A DNA stretch of 64,000 bases from USCg-Taylor sp050740455 (GCA_050740455.1 JBOIDF010000004.1:30922-94921); one strand, 5' to 3'. Positions 1 to 9,180 are shown, counted from the first letter of the stretch. A program made the numbers and translations. Notes: generated by a model not told the origin, from the letters alone.

Positions 1-401
1 AGGCGACGCTCGATCACCGTGAAATCACCGATCCGATCACGGGTGAATGCAGATCGCCCAATGAACGCTTCCAGCGCGCCGTGGAAGAGAAGATTAATAT
101 CTCGGAATCCGGCAAGCTGTCCTTTCGTCAGGAGGTGGTGCGTAAAGCGATGGTCGCATATAAGCAAGGCGAAAAGTTCACGCTCGACAGTCACGCGCGG
201 CTTCACGAAGCGATCGAGCAGTATCTATTCGAGGAGCGCCGCGACGTGCTCCGGCTTGTCACCTCGACCACCCGTCCGGACGAAGATGCGAAGCAAAAGA
301 TATCGGCCGTGCAACAACGCTTAGTCGACGAATACGGCTATGACGAGCACAGCGCTAAGGAAGCGTTGAATTACGTAACCACCTTGTTGTCTCAGGAATG
401 A
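1..401 (+). CDS. prkA: PrkA-family serine protein kinase, 3' end only
   Basis: The frame is open from the left edge (codons from base 3) to a TGA at 399-401, so only the last ~132 residues are present. The visible start reads DHREITDPITGE and then NERFQRAVEEKI, which matches the C-terminal region of PrkA/YeaG kinases. PrkA is a AAA+ plus kinase-like protein involved in starvation and stress responses. The gene directly precedes yeaH and spoVR, the conserved partner order in gammaproteobacteria, which supports the call. A GTG at 81 would be an internal codon, not a start. The identity is from recalled family sequence and context; the catalytic part lies outside the window. Confidence 0.88.
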   Translation, partial: ATLDHREITDPITGECRSPNERFQRAVEEKINISESGKLSFRQEVVRKAMVAYKQGEKFTLDSHARLHEAIEQYLFEERRDVLRLVTSTTRPDEDAKQKISAVQQRLVDEYGYDEHSAKEALNYVTTLLSQE

Positions 402-433
402 ATGGGGAATAAGCGGCAAGGATTACAATACCA

Positions 434-1618
434 ATGAACCAGAATGAGCACCGCGATCGAATCCCGCGATCCGAGGACGCGGAGTGGTACGATTTGTTTT
501 CACGCGGCGCCCGTGACTGGCTGCGTCACAACGAAAAGATCCGCGACAGTGTTAAGCAACGCCTGCCCGAGCTGATTGCCGGTTCCGACGTGATCTCCCG
601 TCCCGATAACCGTACGCTGCGGGTGCCCGTAAAGCTTTTAGAGCATTACCGCTTCCGCCTGAAGGACTCGGATCAAAAAGATGGCGTTGGGCAAGGGCAA
701 CCAGGTAAGGTGAAGGCCGGAGATATCTTGCGACCGGCGCGTGGACTTTTCGACAGCGCCGACAGGCAAGCCGGGAACGAACCGGGAGGCGTACAGTTGC
801 TGCTCGAATTCAAGGTTGACGATATCGTTGATTGGCTCTGGGAGGAGCTTGAACTTCCGAACCTTGAGCCGCGGCCCGGGGAAACGCTGGTCGATGAACA
901 ACTCGTACGCGAAGGCTGGGATCGGCGCGGCGCCCGCTCGCGTCTGGATCGACGGCGCACCTTGAAAGAAGCGATCAAACGCCGCTCGGTCCAAGATGAT
1001 GCGCCCGATTTCACCAATGAGGATCTGCGTTTTCGGCAACTCGCGAAACGCCAGAGGCCGGCCACGAACGCCGTTGTCTTTTTTCTATTGGACGCCTCCT
1101 CAAGTATGGAGGAGGCTGACCGCAAGCTCGCCAAGGCTTTCTTCTTCTGGGTTCTTCAGGGTCTGAGGCGCCAATATTTGAATATAAGTACAGTATTTAT
1201 CGCCCACACCGCGACTGCATGGGAGTTCTCCGAGGAGGAGTTCTTCAAAGTCACCGCCCAGGGCGGGACCCAGGCCTCGAGCGGTTTCGCTTTGGCGCTG
1301 GAAATACTGGAGAAACGATTCCACCCGAGCCGTTACAACACGTATCTGTTCTATGCCTCTGACGGTGATAATTTTATCGAGGATCGCGAGCCATCGGAGG
1401 CTGCCTTGGAGAAAGTAGCCGCGGCCGGGAATTTCGTCGGCTATGTCGAGATCGCGCAAACCTTGTCGGACGCCCTCGACACCCAGATGAGCGCCCTATT
1501 TCAGAGTTTGCTAAACCGGGGGCTACGCGTCGGGAGCTATGTGGTTGGGGGGCAGGAAGATATCTGGCCCGGCATAAAAAAATTCTTCAACCACCAAGCA
1601 CAGCACGCCGCTCCCTAG
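434..1618 (+). CDS. yeaH: YeaH/UPF0229 family VWA-domain protein (DUF444)
   Basis: A 394-aa protein of the DUF444/UPF0229 family (E. coli YeaH). The N-terminal half is basic and charged. The C-terminal half is a von Willebrand factor A domain with the metal-binding DxSxS motif at D220-A-S-S-S224 (context FFLLDASSSM). Length is close to the family's ~420 aa. An AAGG element lies about 12 bases before the ATG. The gene sits 32 bp after prkA and 4 bp before spoVR, so the three are very probably one transcript. Family knowledge links this trio to a conserved stress/stationary-phase module, but the biochemical role of YeaH is unsettled. Confidence 0.92.
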   Translation: MNQNEHRDRIPRSEDAEWYDLFSRGARDWLRHNEKIRDSVKQRLPELIAGSDVISRPDNRTLRVPVKLLEHYRFRLKDSDQKDGVGQGQPGKVKAGDILRPARGLFDSADRQAGNEPGGVQLLLEFKVDDIVDWLWEELELPNLEPRPGETLVDEQLVREGWDRRGARSRLDRRRTLKEAIKRRSVQDDAPDFTNEDLRFRQLAKRQRPATNAVVFFLLDASSSMEEADRKLAKAFFFWVLQGLRRQYLNISTVFIAHTATAWEFSEEEFFKVTAQGGTQASSGFALALEILEKRFHPSRYNTYLFYASDGDNFIEDREPSEAALEKVAAAGNFVGYVEIAQTLSDALDTQMSALFQSLLNRGLRVGSYVVGGQEDIWPGIKKFFNHQAQHAAP

Positions 1619-1622
1619 CAAC

Positions 1623-2993
1623 ATGAAGCGCAATCCCTACTGCGGTCCATTGGAGCAACTCGCGCACGATCAGGGGCTTGATTTTTATCCCGTTGAGTTT
1701 GAGGTGGTACCCCCTAGCTTCATGATGGAGGTCGCTGTCTATGGATTTCCCGTGCGCATGCCGCACTGGTCCTTCGGGGTGCGGTACATCTATCAGCTGG
1801 TTCAGCATCGCATGGGACATTCAAAGATTTTCGAGGTGGTTTTCCCCGGAAATCCGGGGCGCGCCTACCTTGCGAACACCAATACGATTCAGGAAAATGC
1901 CTTGGTGATCGCGCACGTGCTGGGACACGCGGATTTTTCAAAAAACAATCTTCTGTTTCAGCGTGCGCAAGAGCAAGCCGGGTATCATGTGGTCGAGCAA
2001 GCCGCGGCGCACGCGCTCCATATCGAAAACGCTGCTTCGGCCCATGGCCAAAAGCGGGTGGAAATAGTGCTCGATGCCGCGCTCGCACTGGAACAGCATA
2101 TCGACGACAATCAAACCTTGTCGCGGCCGCCGTATCCGGCGCATGCCGCCATCGAGGATCCGCCTCCCGCCGAGGGATTTCGAAAGCGATTCACCTCGCT
2201 ACCGGGCGAGGTCCTACGGAAGGTCAGCGGCCACGAGCATGTGCATGCTCCCGTTCCCCCTCATCCCGAGTATGACCTACTGTGGTTTATCGCGCATTAT
2301 GCCCCGGAGATGGAGGACTGGGAACGCGATATTTTTCTCGCCGTGCGCGAGGAATCCTTCTATTTCTACCCGGTATTTTCCTGTCAGATCATGAACGAAG
2401 GATGGGCGTCCTATTGGCATGCGCGTCTGCTCAGGGAAGCGCGTTTTCTGCCGAACGACCTTTACCTAGACGCGATCCGGGCCCATTCCGACGTCGTTCG
2501 TCCCTTCGCCGGAGAACACGAGATCGCACTGCAGATCAATCCCTATCATCTCGGGTTCGTTCTGTGGGATCGCCTCGTTGAGGACCGCGGGTTGGATAAA
2601 GCCCGCAGGATTATGCGGGAAGAAGATGATTTTAGCTTCGTGCATAATTATCTTGACGAGGAGCTGGCGGCGGAGCTTGGGCTGTTCAGCTATAGCGCCA
2701 AACGCTGCGGCGAGATTAAAGTCAATGATGCGGATATCAACGCAATCCGCGAACAGATCTTGTCCCCACGGTATCATTTCGGCGCGCCGCGGATCGGAGT
2801 GACGCAGTTACGGACCGACGGCACCTTGGATCTCAAGCACGACGCCATCGCGGACGGGCGCGGACTCGATAGCGAGTACGCCCGCAAGGTGCTCGAATAC
2901 GTCCACTGCGTTTGGCGCCGGCCTGTCGAGATGCACACGCTCGATGAGCGTAACAGGGAAACCGTCATTAAGGTTGGAATTAAAAGTCACTAA
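1623..2993 (+). CDS. spoVR: SpoVR family protein
   Basis: A 456-aa soluble protein of the SpoVR/YcgB family (YcgB is ~510 aa). Recognisable family segments are WSFGVRY near the N-terminus, ENALVIAHVLGHADF in the middle, and the NEGWASYWH and INPYHLGFVLW blocks. The His- and Glu-rich HVLGH and NEGWASYWH segments recall metal-binding motifs, but no catalysis is established for the family. The start ATG lies 4 bases after the yeaH stop, so translational coupling is likely. It is the third gene of the prkA-yeaH-spoVR operon. No clear terminator follows; a short CCCCGC/GCGGGG hairpin at about 3000-3020 lacks a T-tract. Confidence 0.93.
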   Translation: MKRNPYCGPLEQLAHDQGLDFYPVEFEVVPPSFMMEVAVYGFPVRMPHWSFGVRYIYQLVQHRMGHSKIFEVVFPGNPGRAYLANTNTIQENALVIAHVLGHADFSKNNLLFQRAQEQAGYHVVEQAAAHALHIENAASAHGQKRVEIVLDAALALEQHIDDNQTLSRPPYPAHAAIEDPPPAEGFRKRFTSLPGEVLRKVSGHEHVHAPVPPHPEYDLLWFIAHYAPEMEDWERDIFLAVREESFYFYPVFSCQIMNEGWASYWHARLLREARFLPNDLYLDAIRAHSDVVRPFAGEHEIALQINPYHLGFVLWDRLVEDRGLDKARRIMREEDDFSFVHNYLDEELAAELGLFSYSAKRCGEIKVNDADINAIREQILSPRYHFGAPRIGVTQLRTDGTLDLKHDAIADGRGLDSEYARKVLEYVHCVWRRPVEMHTLDERNRETVIKVGIKSH

Positions 2994-3065
2994 ACAGACA
3001 CCCCGCAGTCCTGCCGCGGGGACCATCGGCCCCTCCTCCAGCGCGAGCCGGGCTAAACATGCAAA

Positions 3066-4166
3066 ATGCGACCGGGAAATTTCCGCACCACGCTCTTGGT
3101 GGGCACACAAAAGGGTTTGTTTTGTATGCGCTCCGATCATCGCCGGGAACAGTGGGAAATGGATGGGCCCCACATCGTCGGCTACGAAATCACGCATGCC
3201 TGGCTGCATCCGAGAGCCCTGCGTCTCGGGTACGCGGCGGCAAACCATCCCGTCTGGGGCGCCCATGTCTATCGCAGCACGGACGGCGGCCGTAGTTGGT
3301 GCCCGTTGCCGGCGGTTCCTTGCCATAGCCCGGGTGAATACCGTTCAAGCCTCGATGCGGTTTGGTTTGTCGCGGCCGCTGATCGAGAGGATCCCGGGCG
3401 CCTGTATGCCGGGATCGATCCGCCCGGTTTATTTTCAAGCGCCGATGGCGGTGAAAGCTGGGCCCCGCTAATGGGGCTCAACCGGCACCCGACGCGTCAC
3501 ACCTGGGAACCGGCCCGCGGCGGCTTCGCGGTCCACTCCATTTATGGCGATCCGAGTGACTCGAATTGCCTCTATGCCGCGGTCTCGGCCGGCGGCGCGT
3601 TTCGATCCGATGACAAGGGGATCACATGGATCCCGATCAACCGCGGCGTACGCGCGGAGAACATCCCACGCCCGCATCCGGAGACCGGCCATAACATTCA
3701 CCGCTTAGTCGTGCACCCTACCCTACCCGGCCGCCTCTACCGCCAATGCTATAACGGCACCTATCGGAGCGATGATCGCGGCGCGACCTGGATTGAAATC
3801 ACCGCGGGTCTACCGAGCGATTTTGGCTATGCCATCGCGGCCGCCCCGGAACATCCCGACATGGTCTATGTGATCCCCGAAGACAATCACCATGTCCGCA
3901 CTACGGCCGGCGCCAATCTGCGCGTCTACCGCAGCCGCGATGCCGGCGCCAGTTGGCAAGCCCTGACAGGCGGCTTACCCCAGGAACATGTTTATGTCAC
4001 CGTGCTGCGAGAAGCCTTGGCCACCGATGGTCTTGACCCCGGTGGGGTTTATTTCGGGACTTCCAGCGGACATCTGTTCGCGAGCCGCGATGCGGGCGAT
4101 CACTGGACCCTGATCGCGAGCTATTTGCCACGCATCCTCTCCGTCCAGGTTAGCATCCATGCATAG
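3066..4166 (+). CDS. BNR/sialidase-like beta-propeller protein of unknown function
   Basis: A 366-aa protein with repeated Ser-x-Asp-x-Gly-x-x-Trp (BNR/Asp-box) motifs: RSTDGGRSW, SSADGGESW, RSDDKGITW, RSDDRGATW, RSRDAGASW and ASRDAGDHW. Their regular spacing indicates a sialidase- or VPS10-type beta-propeller. No signal peptide or membrane segment is evident, so it is probably cytoplasmic. BNR propellers occur in glycosidases and also in many non-enzymatic proteins; nothing here shows sialidase catalysis. The last 8 bases overlap the start of the YqeC-like gene, suggesting co-translation and a possible functional link to molybdenum/selenium hydroxylase maturation (inference only). Confidence 0.8.
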   Translation: MRPGNFRTTLLVGTQKGLFCMRSDHRREQWEMDGPHIVGYEITHAWLHPRALRLGYAAANHPVWGAHVYRSTDGGRSWCPLPAVPCHSPGEYRSSLDAVWFVAAADREDPGRLYAGIDPPGLFSSADGGESWAPLMGLNRHPTRHTWEPARGGFAVHSIYGDPSDSNCLYAAVSAGGAFRSDDKGITWIPINRGVRAENIPRPHPETGHNIHRLVVHPTLPGRLYRQCYNGTYRSDDRGATWIEITAGLPSDFGYAIAAAPEHPDMVYVIPEDNHHVRTTAGANLRVYRSRDAGASWQALTGGLPQEHVYVTVLREALATDGLDPGGVYFGTSSGHLFASRDAGDHWTLIASYLPRILSVQVSIHA

Positions 4167-4929
4167 ATCGACGGGCGTTCGCATCTCGCTGGCCGATGCC
4201 CTCGCCATTCAAGGTGGCATCGTTGGTTTTGTGGGGGCCGGCGGAAAAAAAAGCACGCTCTACCGGCTTGCGGCGGCGTGCCCGGGCCGTGTCGCCGTGA
4301 CCGCCACGGTGCACATTCCGCCGTTTCCAGAGGCTTTTAACGCCCATAGGATCGTCGCCGAATACAGCACGCTCCTCGAGGCGGTGAGGCATACGCGCAT
4401 GCATCGCACCGTCGCGCTCGCGCAGCCCTCCTCTAAACCCGGGCGTCTACGCGGGCTGGCGCCGAGTGAGGTGCCGCACATTCATGAAGCGGGTGCCTTC
4501 GACGTGACCCTGGTGAAAGCCGACGGCGCGCGTTCCAGGTTGATCAAAGCCCCGGCGCCCGATGAGCCGCAACTTCCCGAGCACGCCTCCACGGTGGTGC
4601 CGATAGTTTCCGCCCGCGCCATTGGTGAACGGCTTAGCGACTCGATCGCGCATCGCGCCGATCGCATCAGTGCGGTGACCGGAGTCGAACCCGGTGAGAT
4701 CATCACCCCGGAGCATGTGGCGCGCCTCCTCACCGATGCGCAAGGCGCGCTTAAAGGGATCGGCAAGGCCGCGGTCGTCCCCCTCATCAATATGGTTGAC
4801 GAGCCCGAGCAAGAAGCGCTCGCCCGTCAGGTCGCCAAATGGGCCCTGGCGCTGACGCGGCGCTTTGATCGGGTCGTGCTTGCATCCATGCTTCGAGACG
4901 CTCCGATCGTCGATGTGATCACACGCTAA
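4159..4929 (+). CDS. yqeC: YqeC-like selenium-dependent molybdenum hydroxylase accessory protein
   Basis: 256 aa. A glycine-rich GFVGAGGKKSTLYRLA motif near residues 22-37 looks like a P-loop. The VTLVKADGARSRLIKAPAPD block near residues 115-135 is characteristic of the YqeC family (selenium cofactor/hydroxylase accessory protein), and the central VVPIVSARAIGERL segment also fits. Family members usually sit beside xanthine-dehydrogenase-like hydroxylase, yqeB or selD genes; none is visible here, and the only companion is the overlapping BNR protein. The assignment is by recalled family motifs. The exact reaction of YqeC is not established. Confidence 0.75.
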   Translation: MHRSTGVRISLADALAIQGGIVGFVGAGGKKSTLYRLAAACPGRVAVTATVHIPPFPEAFNAHRIVAEYSTLLEAVRHTRMHRTVALAQPSSKPGRLRGLAPSEVPHIHEAGAFDVTLVKADGARSRLIKAPAPDEPQLPEHASTVVPIVSARAIGERLSDSIAHRADRISAVTGVEPGEIITPEHVARLLTDAQGALKGIGKAAVVPLINMVDEPEQEALARQVAKWALALTRRFDRVVLASMLRDAPIVDVITR

Positions 4930-4984
4930 TCCAATTCCACGGCCTGCGGGGGGAGGTTTTCCGGCCGAGGCTCGCTCAAGCAAT

Positions 4985-5557
4985 CTACCAGCCGTCATTA
5001 CGGCGGCGCCGTTTCGTCAAGTGCGGCGCCAGCAATCCCAACACAATACCCGCCGCAAGCACCACCGCGCCGATCTGAAACCATTTGATCTGATTTTGTT
5101 GGTCCTTACCGGCCAACTCGTTTTGGAGCCGCATAACCTCGCTGCTCCGTAGCTTGGCCTCATGATCGAGGGTTTGATTCAGGTGTTTCAACTGAGTCAA
5201 TTCCGATTGATAAGCGGCAAGCTTCGATCCTGATCCCTTGAATTGTTCCTTGAGTTGCTCCAGCTCGCGTTCCGCACTCGCCAAACGCTCGCGCCGGCTG
5301 ATCTCAGTGCTGACGAAACGTTTTTCCAGCCAGCCCGATTTTCCCTCCCCATCCACGATCTTCATGTAGCCCGTCCTCTCGTTCCGATCGAGTAGGGTCA
5401 CGCGCGACCCGGCGGGTACGGTTCCAATAAGCTTAAACTGATTACTGGGCCCACGGTGCAGATAAACGCCCACATCGTCGCTGATATAGACAGTCTGCCC
5501 TCCCGCCGCGATGGCGCTCAACAGCACGCAAGCGAAACCTAAGAGTGCTTTGTACAC
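4985..5557 (-). CDS. SH3-domain, coiled-coil, TM-anchored periplasmic protein (TIGR04211/YgiM-like)
   Basis: 190 aa when started at the GTG at 5557, which has a strong GAGGGGG ribosome site a few bases upstream. The frame stays open to 5941, but that upstream part has no family-like sequence. From the N-terminus: a signal peptide (YKALLGFACVLLSAIAAGG), a bacterial SH3 domain (YISDDVGVYLHRGPS through SGWLEKRFVS), a coiled coil (RERLASAERELEQLKEQF and onward), and a C-terminal membrane helix (IGAVVLAAGIVLGLLAPHL) ending in a basic tail. This order matches the YgiM/TIGR04211 SH3 family of gammaproteobacteria, a probable envelope protein of unknown role. It converges with yqeC. Confidence 0.85.
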   Translation of the reverse strand: MYKALLGFACVLLSAIAAGGQTVYISDDVGVYLHRGPSNQFKLIGTVPAGSRVTLLDRNERTGYMKIVDGEGKSGWLEKRFVSTEISRRERLASAERELEQLKEQFKGSGSKLAAYQSELTQLKHLNQTLDHEAKLRSSEVMRLQNELAGKDQQNQIKWFQIGAVVLAAGIVLGLLAPHLTKRRRRNDGW

Positions 5558-5922
5558 AACGATTCCCCCCTCAATTCTGGCGAGATTCGATAGACATTCG
5601 AAGCCGTGATGATAATTATAGGCAGCAACACGGTAGTGTGAAAAATGCCGGGGTGCAACGGTGCGCGATGTGATCGGTTCCGCCCTACCCTTTCGGTAAA
5701 CTCGACCCGCGGCTATGAGTTCAAGGCTCGGCTCGAATACGGTTCCCGGCCGGAAACGACAGTCGTTGTCCGACAGCTGGCCGGATATCTCGCGTGGGAT
5801 GCTGTGTTTGTACACAGCTATGTAGCTCACCACGGTGGTTTTGCGCGTTTCGTCATAGGAACGAGGATGAAGGCTGGCTGTAATCGGTGGATTAGAGCTA
5901 TATACGGCTGGCCCTTCAGGAG
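5558..5922. other. 365-bp non-coding spacer with a small perfect hairpin
   Basis: The spacer between the sodC stop and the SH3-protein start (both minus strand) holds no supported gene. A 7-bp stem with a 4-base loop (GCTGTGT-TTGT-ACACAGC) lies at 5801-5818. It has no adjacent T-tract on either strand, so I do not call it a terminator. The promoter for the SH3 gene should lie here, but I cannot place it confidently. Confidence 0.4.
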
Positions 5923-6444
5923 CTACTGGATAACGCCGCACGCTATGCGCGCACCTCCGCCGCCGCCCTTCTCGGGTTCATCGGAATAGGTGTCCGATCC
6001 CGCGTGGATAATCACTGCCCGGCCCTTGAGATCGCTCATCTTCGGCCGTGGGGCGGTGACCACGCCGATTGCCCGCCCCGCCTCGTCCACGTTGAGGATC
6101 GGTAAGTCGCCTAAATGACCCGCGCCTTGCGGACCCTCATGACGGCCGCTCTTGGCCGGGTCGTAATGGTGTCCGGCCGACCACCCGGGCTGGACGGCGC
6201 CGTCTTTCTCGCCCGGATCACAGCTCGGATTTTCATGCAGATGAAAGCCATGAGCCCCGGGGGGCAACCCGCCAAGCTCGTGTTGTATCAGGAGCCCTCC
6301 CAATCGCTCCGAAAAGGTCAGGGTCCCGAGGACGGTCCCCACACCGCGCTCGTCGATATTGTGTAGGTTGACAATCAGCACCTCCGCCCGAAGAAGTTGG
6401 CTCGCCAAGAGGGTAAGAACGCCAAGATAGATGCGCATTTTCAT
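5923..6444 (-). CDS. sodC: Periplasmic Cu,Zn superoxide dismutase
   Basis: 173 aa with an N-terminal signal peptide (YLGVLTLLASQLLRA). It dismutates superoxide to hydrogen peroxide in the periplasm. Metal-ligand motifs are present: HGFHLHENPSC (H68, H70 and the disulfide Cys75), GHHYDP around residue 92, H110 and D113 in AGHLGDLP, H147 in IIHAGSDTY, and Cys169 in ARIACG as disulfide partner. The glycine run EKGGGGGARI is the conserved C-terminal loop. It is bacterial-type and of normal length. It probably forms its own unit or shares a transcript with the small membrane protein upstream. Confidence 0.95.
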   Translation of the reverse strand: MKMRIYLGVLTLLASQLLRAEVLIVNLHNIDERGVGTVLGTLTFSERLGGLLIQHELGGLPPGAHGFHLHENPSCDPGEKDGAVQPGWSAGHHYDPAKSGRHEGPQGAGHLGDLPILNVDEAGRAIGVVTAPRPKMSDLKGRAVIIHAGSDTYSDEPEKGGGGGARIACGVIQ

Positions 6445-6577
6445 CGTTTCGCTCCTAATATTGTGGTCGGATTCCGAATCGGCCTATGGAATAAGCAGAT
6501 AATAGACAGGCGCGCTGCGCACCGCTCGTGTACACGTTTTAGCACTGGGCGGCGCGCCGATCAGAGTATAGCGCCCC

Positions 6578-7075
6578 TCATGCTTCGATCTCTCCCTCGC
6601 CTCGAAGCCACCCCCATCTCTTTACGCTTCCCACAATATAGGCGCACCCGGTGGCGAAGGAGACGAGGGAATAGAAGAGGACGCGAAACGGGAGTGAGTC
6701 AGGATCTCGAAGAAGCTGCAGCGCCTGTTCGATGAAGCTTAACCCGCGAAATGCATACATACCGCCGATCGCAAATAGGGCAACGGTAAGCAAGGGCAAG
6801 CGGCGGATTATGCCTGCTCCCGCGAGCGCATAGCTACCGAAGAGAGCATGCACGGCAGCCAACGAAAGGGTCTGGATCACCGGGGAAGAGGAACCGCTCT
6901 CGGCGAGCCGGGCGAGTCGTTGGCCGCCGAAAAAGCTATACGCCGAGGGACCGATCAAGACAATGACAACATGGAGAATGGCAACGAAAAAACTCACGGC
7001 TGCCGCCATGAGGAGCCATGCGCGACCCGTGGGTTTCATGAGCTTTACCAAGATATCGAGTGTGGGAGCGCGCAT
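6578..7075 (-). CDS. Small multi-pass membrane protein, unknown function
   Basis: The frame is open from 7162 (TTG) to 6578; plausible starts are ATG at 7132, 7075 or 7039, none with a convincing ribosome site. I choose 7075 because the residues before it look non-coding. Four hydrophobic segments follow: WLLMAAAVSFFVAILHVVIV, VIQTLSLAAVHALFGSYALA, LPLLTVALFAIGGMYAFRGL and FRVLFYSLVSFATGCAYIVG. There is no recognisable catalytic motif. It lies just downstream of the TonB-system TPR gene on the same strand, so it could be the tail of that operon. I do not recognise the family. Confidence 0.65.
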   Translation of the reverse strand: MRAPTLDILVKLMKPTGRAWLLMAAAVSFFVAILHVVIVLIGPSAYSFFGGQRLARLAESGSSSPVIQTLSLAAVHALFGSYALAGAGIIRRLPLLTVALFAIGGMYAFRGLSFIEQALQLLRDPDSLPFRVLFYSLVSFATGCAYIVGSVKRWGWLRGEGEIEA

Positions 7076-7177
7076 GGGAACACCATGGGAACATCTTCGT
7101 GCTAAGCATAGCACTTCAGGGATTAAATTCATTCCCCGCTGCTTAGCGCGCTCGGGATGCAACCTGAACTTTATGCC

Positions 7178-8482
7178 TCAGTTGGCGAGTGCGCGTGCCT
7201 CCGTGGGCTTGGCGGAGGCAAGGGTGCCATCCTCCTGGATGCGTTCCAGCCAGCGTTGCGCCTGCTCGCCGAATCGCTGGCTCTTGCTCGCCGTTTGCAG
7301 CGCCGAGGCCGCGCACTTTTTATCGCCTTCGTGATAGCACGATATCCCGAACAGGAGCTGGGCCTCATCGGGAGCTTTGAGTCCGCCTTTATCGAGCGCG
7401 GTCGCAAACGATTTCGCGGCGGCCGCCCAGTTCTCCATGCTCATCTGCATCCGCGCGATATTGAGGTGGATCCTCCCGTGCCGGACCCGGGCCGCCGCTT
7501 CTTGCAGCGCGCCGATGGCACGCTCGCGTTCGCGCGCCAGCGCCCAACTGTTGCCGAGGAGCTCCAGGTTCTGCGCCGTGCGCGCGATACGCCCGCGCTG
7601 GATCTCCTTGCCCAAGAGGCGCGACGCGCTGTAAGGGATGTTACGCTGCATATAGAGCTGGGCGAGGCGGATCATATCGCGCTCCGCGAGCATGTCCTGG
7701 GCGTACGCAAGTTCGAGGGTAGCGAGGGCCTCGCCCTCGCGTTTGGAAATAAGATAAACATCGGCCAGGTAACGCCAATACTCCGTCTTGCGCGGATGCT
7801 TGGCGATGAGGTCCTTCAATAAGGGAATGGCGTCCGCGTAGCGCTTGCTCTCGAAATACAGCGAGAGCATGAACAGATACCAGTCCTCGCGCGGGTCCTT
7901 GACTTTCGCGATCGCCTGCTTGATGTGCGCGAGCGCGGCCTCGTATTGGCGGAGGTGATGGTGGCAGACCGCGCTTAAATAGTGCACATCCGCCGAGGGG
8001 TTCTTCTCTTTGACCAGCCTCTGTAGCGACGCGAGCCCCTGGCGATAGTCCTCGATCTGGATGTAGGACTGCGCCAGATTGTAGCGCAGCGCGTGGGTGA
8101 CATCGCGCGGCAGGGCGCGCCGGGCGAGCGCCGCCTCGATCGCGTCGATCGCTTCCGGGTAGCGTCTCTGGCCGAGATAGGCATAGGCCATCGACTGCTG
8201 TGTCAGCGCCGTTTCGTGCGCGTTCCCGGCCACCTTCGGCATGAGTGCCTTCAGGATCGCGAGCGCCTCGACGTGCCGCCCCTTATCCATCGCTTGCCTA
8301 GCCTTCATGAGTTGCTCGTAGGTCGATGGCGAGACCGTGTATTTCTGCGCGTCGCCTTTCTCCGCCGCCTCACGCTCCTCGGCTACAGCGGGAAGGCTCA
8401 GGACCACTAGGACCAGCAGGGCCGTCCACGACCTCGGGCTCTGGCCTATGACCCTAGGCGTCTCTATAACTGGGTTGTTCAT
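7178..8482 (-). CDS. TPR-repeat protein of a TonB2-type system
   Basis: 434 aa. An N-terminal hydrophobic stretch (WTALLVLVVLSLPAVA) is a probable signal peptide, followed by helical tetratricopeptide repeats across residues ~50-420 (for example ALTQQSMAYAYLGQRRYPEA, LRYNLAQSYIQIEDYRQGLA). Its start overlaps the tonB stop by 4 bases (8479-8482). A TPR protein at the end of an ExbB-ExbB-ExbD-TonB operon is a known arrangement in marine and environmental gammaproteobacteria, where it is annotated as a TonB-system component. It is probably periplasmic and assists energy transduction or assembly; the precise role is inference. Confidence 0.85.
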   Translation of the reverse strand: MNNPVIETPRVIGQSPRSWTALLVLVVLSLPAVAEEREAAEKGDAQKYTVSPSTYEQLMKARQAMDKGRHVEALAILKALMPKVAGNAHETALTQQSMAYAYLGQRRYPEAIDAIEAALARRALPRDVTHALRYNLAQSYIQIEDYRQGLASLQRLVKEKNPSADVHYLSAVCHHHLRQYEAALAHIKQAIAKVKDPREDWYLFMLSLYFESKRYADAIPLLKDLIAKHPRKTEYWRYLADVYLISKREGEALATLELAYAQDMLAERDMIRLAQLYMQRNIPYSASRLLGKEIQRGRIARTAQNLELLGNSWALARERERAIGALQEAAARVRHGRIHLNIARMQMSMENWAAAAKSFATALDKGGLKAPDEAQLLFGISCYHEGDKKCAASALQTASKSQRFGEQAQRWLERIQEDGTLASAKPTEARALAN

Positions 8483-9180
8483 GATTTTTCGTCCTGCAAT
8501 CTGAACCTAACCGTTTGCAAAGTCCGCCACTGGATGGCCTTGCCGTCGACGAGCTTACGCTCGAACTTCCAGTGGCGGATCGCCGACAGCACGGTGCGCT
8601 CGAAAAACCCGGGCGGCTGTGCATGGACGATCTTCGGCGCCCTGACCGAGCCGTCCTCGGCGACCAGGAACTCCACCTGGACGAAGCCCTCGATGCGCCG
8701 CGCGAGCGCATGCGGCGGATAGAGAGGCGGTATGCGCACCAGCGGCACGGCTTCGCGGAACTTACCGATCTCCTTACCGCCAGCCGCCATATCGCCGATA
8801 TACGGTCCGCCGGTGACGTTCATCGGGATCTTCATCTGCGGCATCGGCGCGCTCAGTGCCTCGACGATTGGCCGGCTCACCTTCGGGATCGGCATGTCCG
8901 GCGTGGGTGTCTGCTCGGGCTGCTGCGGCTCAGGCGGCTCGACCCGCTCCTCGAGCTCGGGCGGTGGCGCCTCGCGCTTCAGGCGTACGAAATCGACGAT
9001 CTGCAAGCTGCGCAAAACCGGTCCGGATTGGTAACCGGCCGAGAGTCGCTCCATGAGCAAAAAGAGGGTCAGGTTGATTGCGACGGCCCCGGCCAGCAGA
9101 AACAGGATGCGCAGGGCCTTGGCGCGCGGTTCCGCGCCCAACGCCCGGTTCCCGAGATTATCGATGAGGGTTGTCCTCAT
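8479..9180 (-). CDS. tonB: TonB-family energy transducer (TonB2 type)
   Basis: 233 aa. A cytoplasmic N-terminus is followed by one membrane anchor (ILFLLAGAVAINLTLFLLM), a proline/glutamate-rich periplasmic linker (PPPELEERVEPPEPQQPEQT) and a C-terminal TonB domain with the YPPHALARRIEGFVQVEFLV and FERTVLSAIRHWKFERK segments. It transmits proton-motive energy from ExbB/ExbD to outer-membrane TonB-dependent receptors. The start overlaps exbD by 4 bases and the stop overlaps the TPR gene by 4 bases. No TonB-dependent receptor lies in the window, so the cargo is unknown. Confidence 0.93.
   Translation of the reverse strand: MRTTLIDNLGNRALGAEPRAKALRILFLLAGAVAINLTLFLLMERLSAGYQSGPVLRSLQIVDFVRLKREAPPPELEERVEPPEPQQPEQTPTPDMPIPKVSRPIVEALSAPMPQMKIPMNVTGGPYIGDMAAGGKEIGKFREAVPLVRIPPLYPPHALARRIEGFVQVEFLVAEDGSVRAPKIVHAQPPGFFERTVLSAIRHWKFERKLVDGKAIQWRTLQTVRFRLQDEKS

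Noticed and set aside
5801..5818. Hairpin after sodC as a terminator
   Set aside because: A good stem but no T-tract on either strand, and it lies far from the sodC stop.
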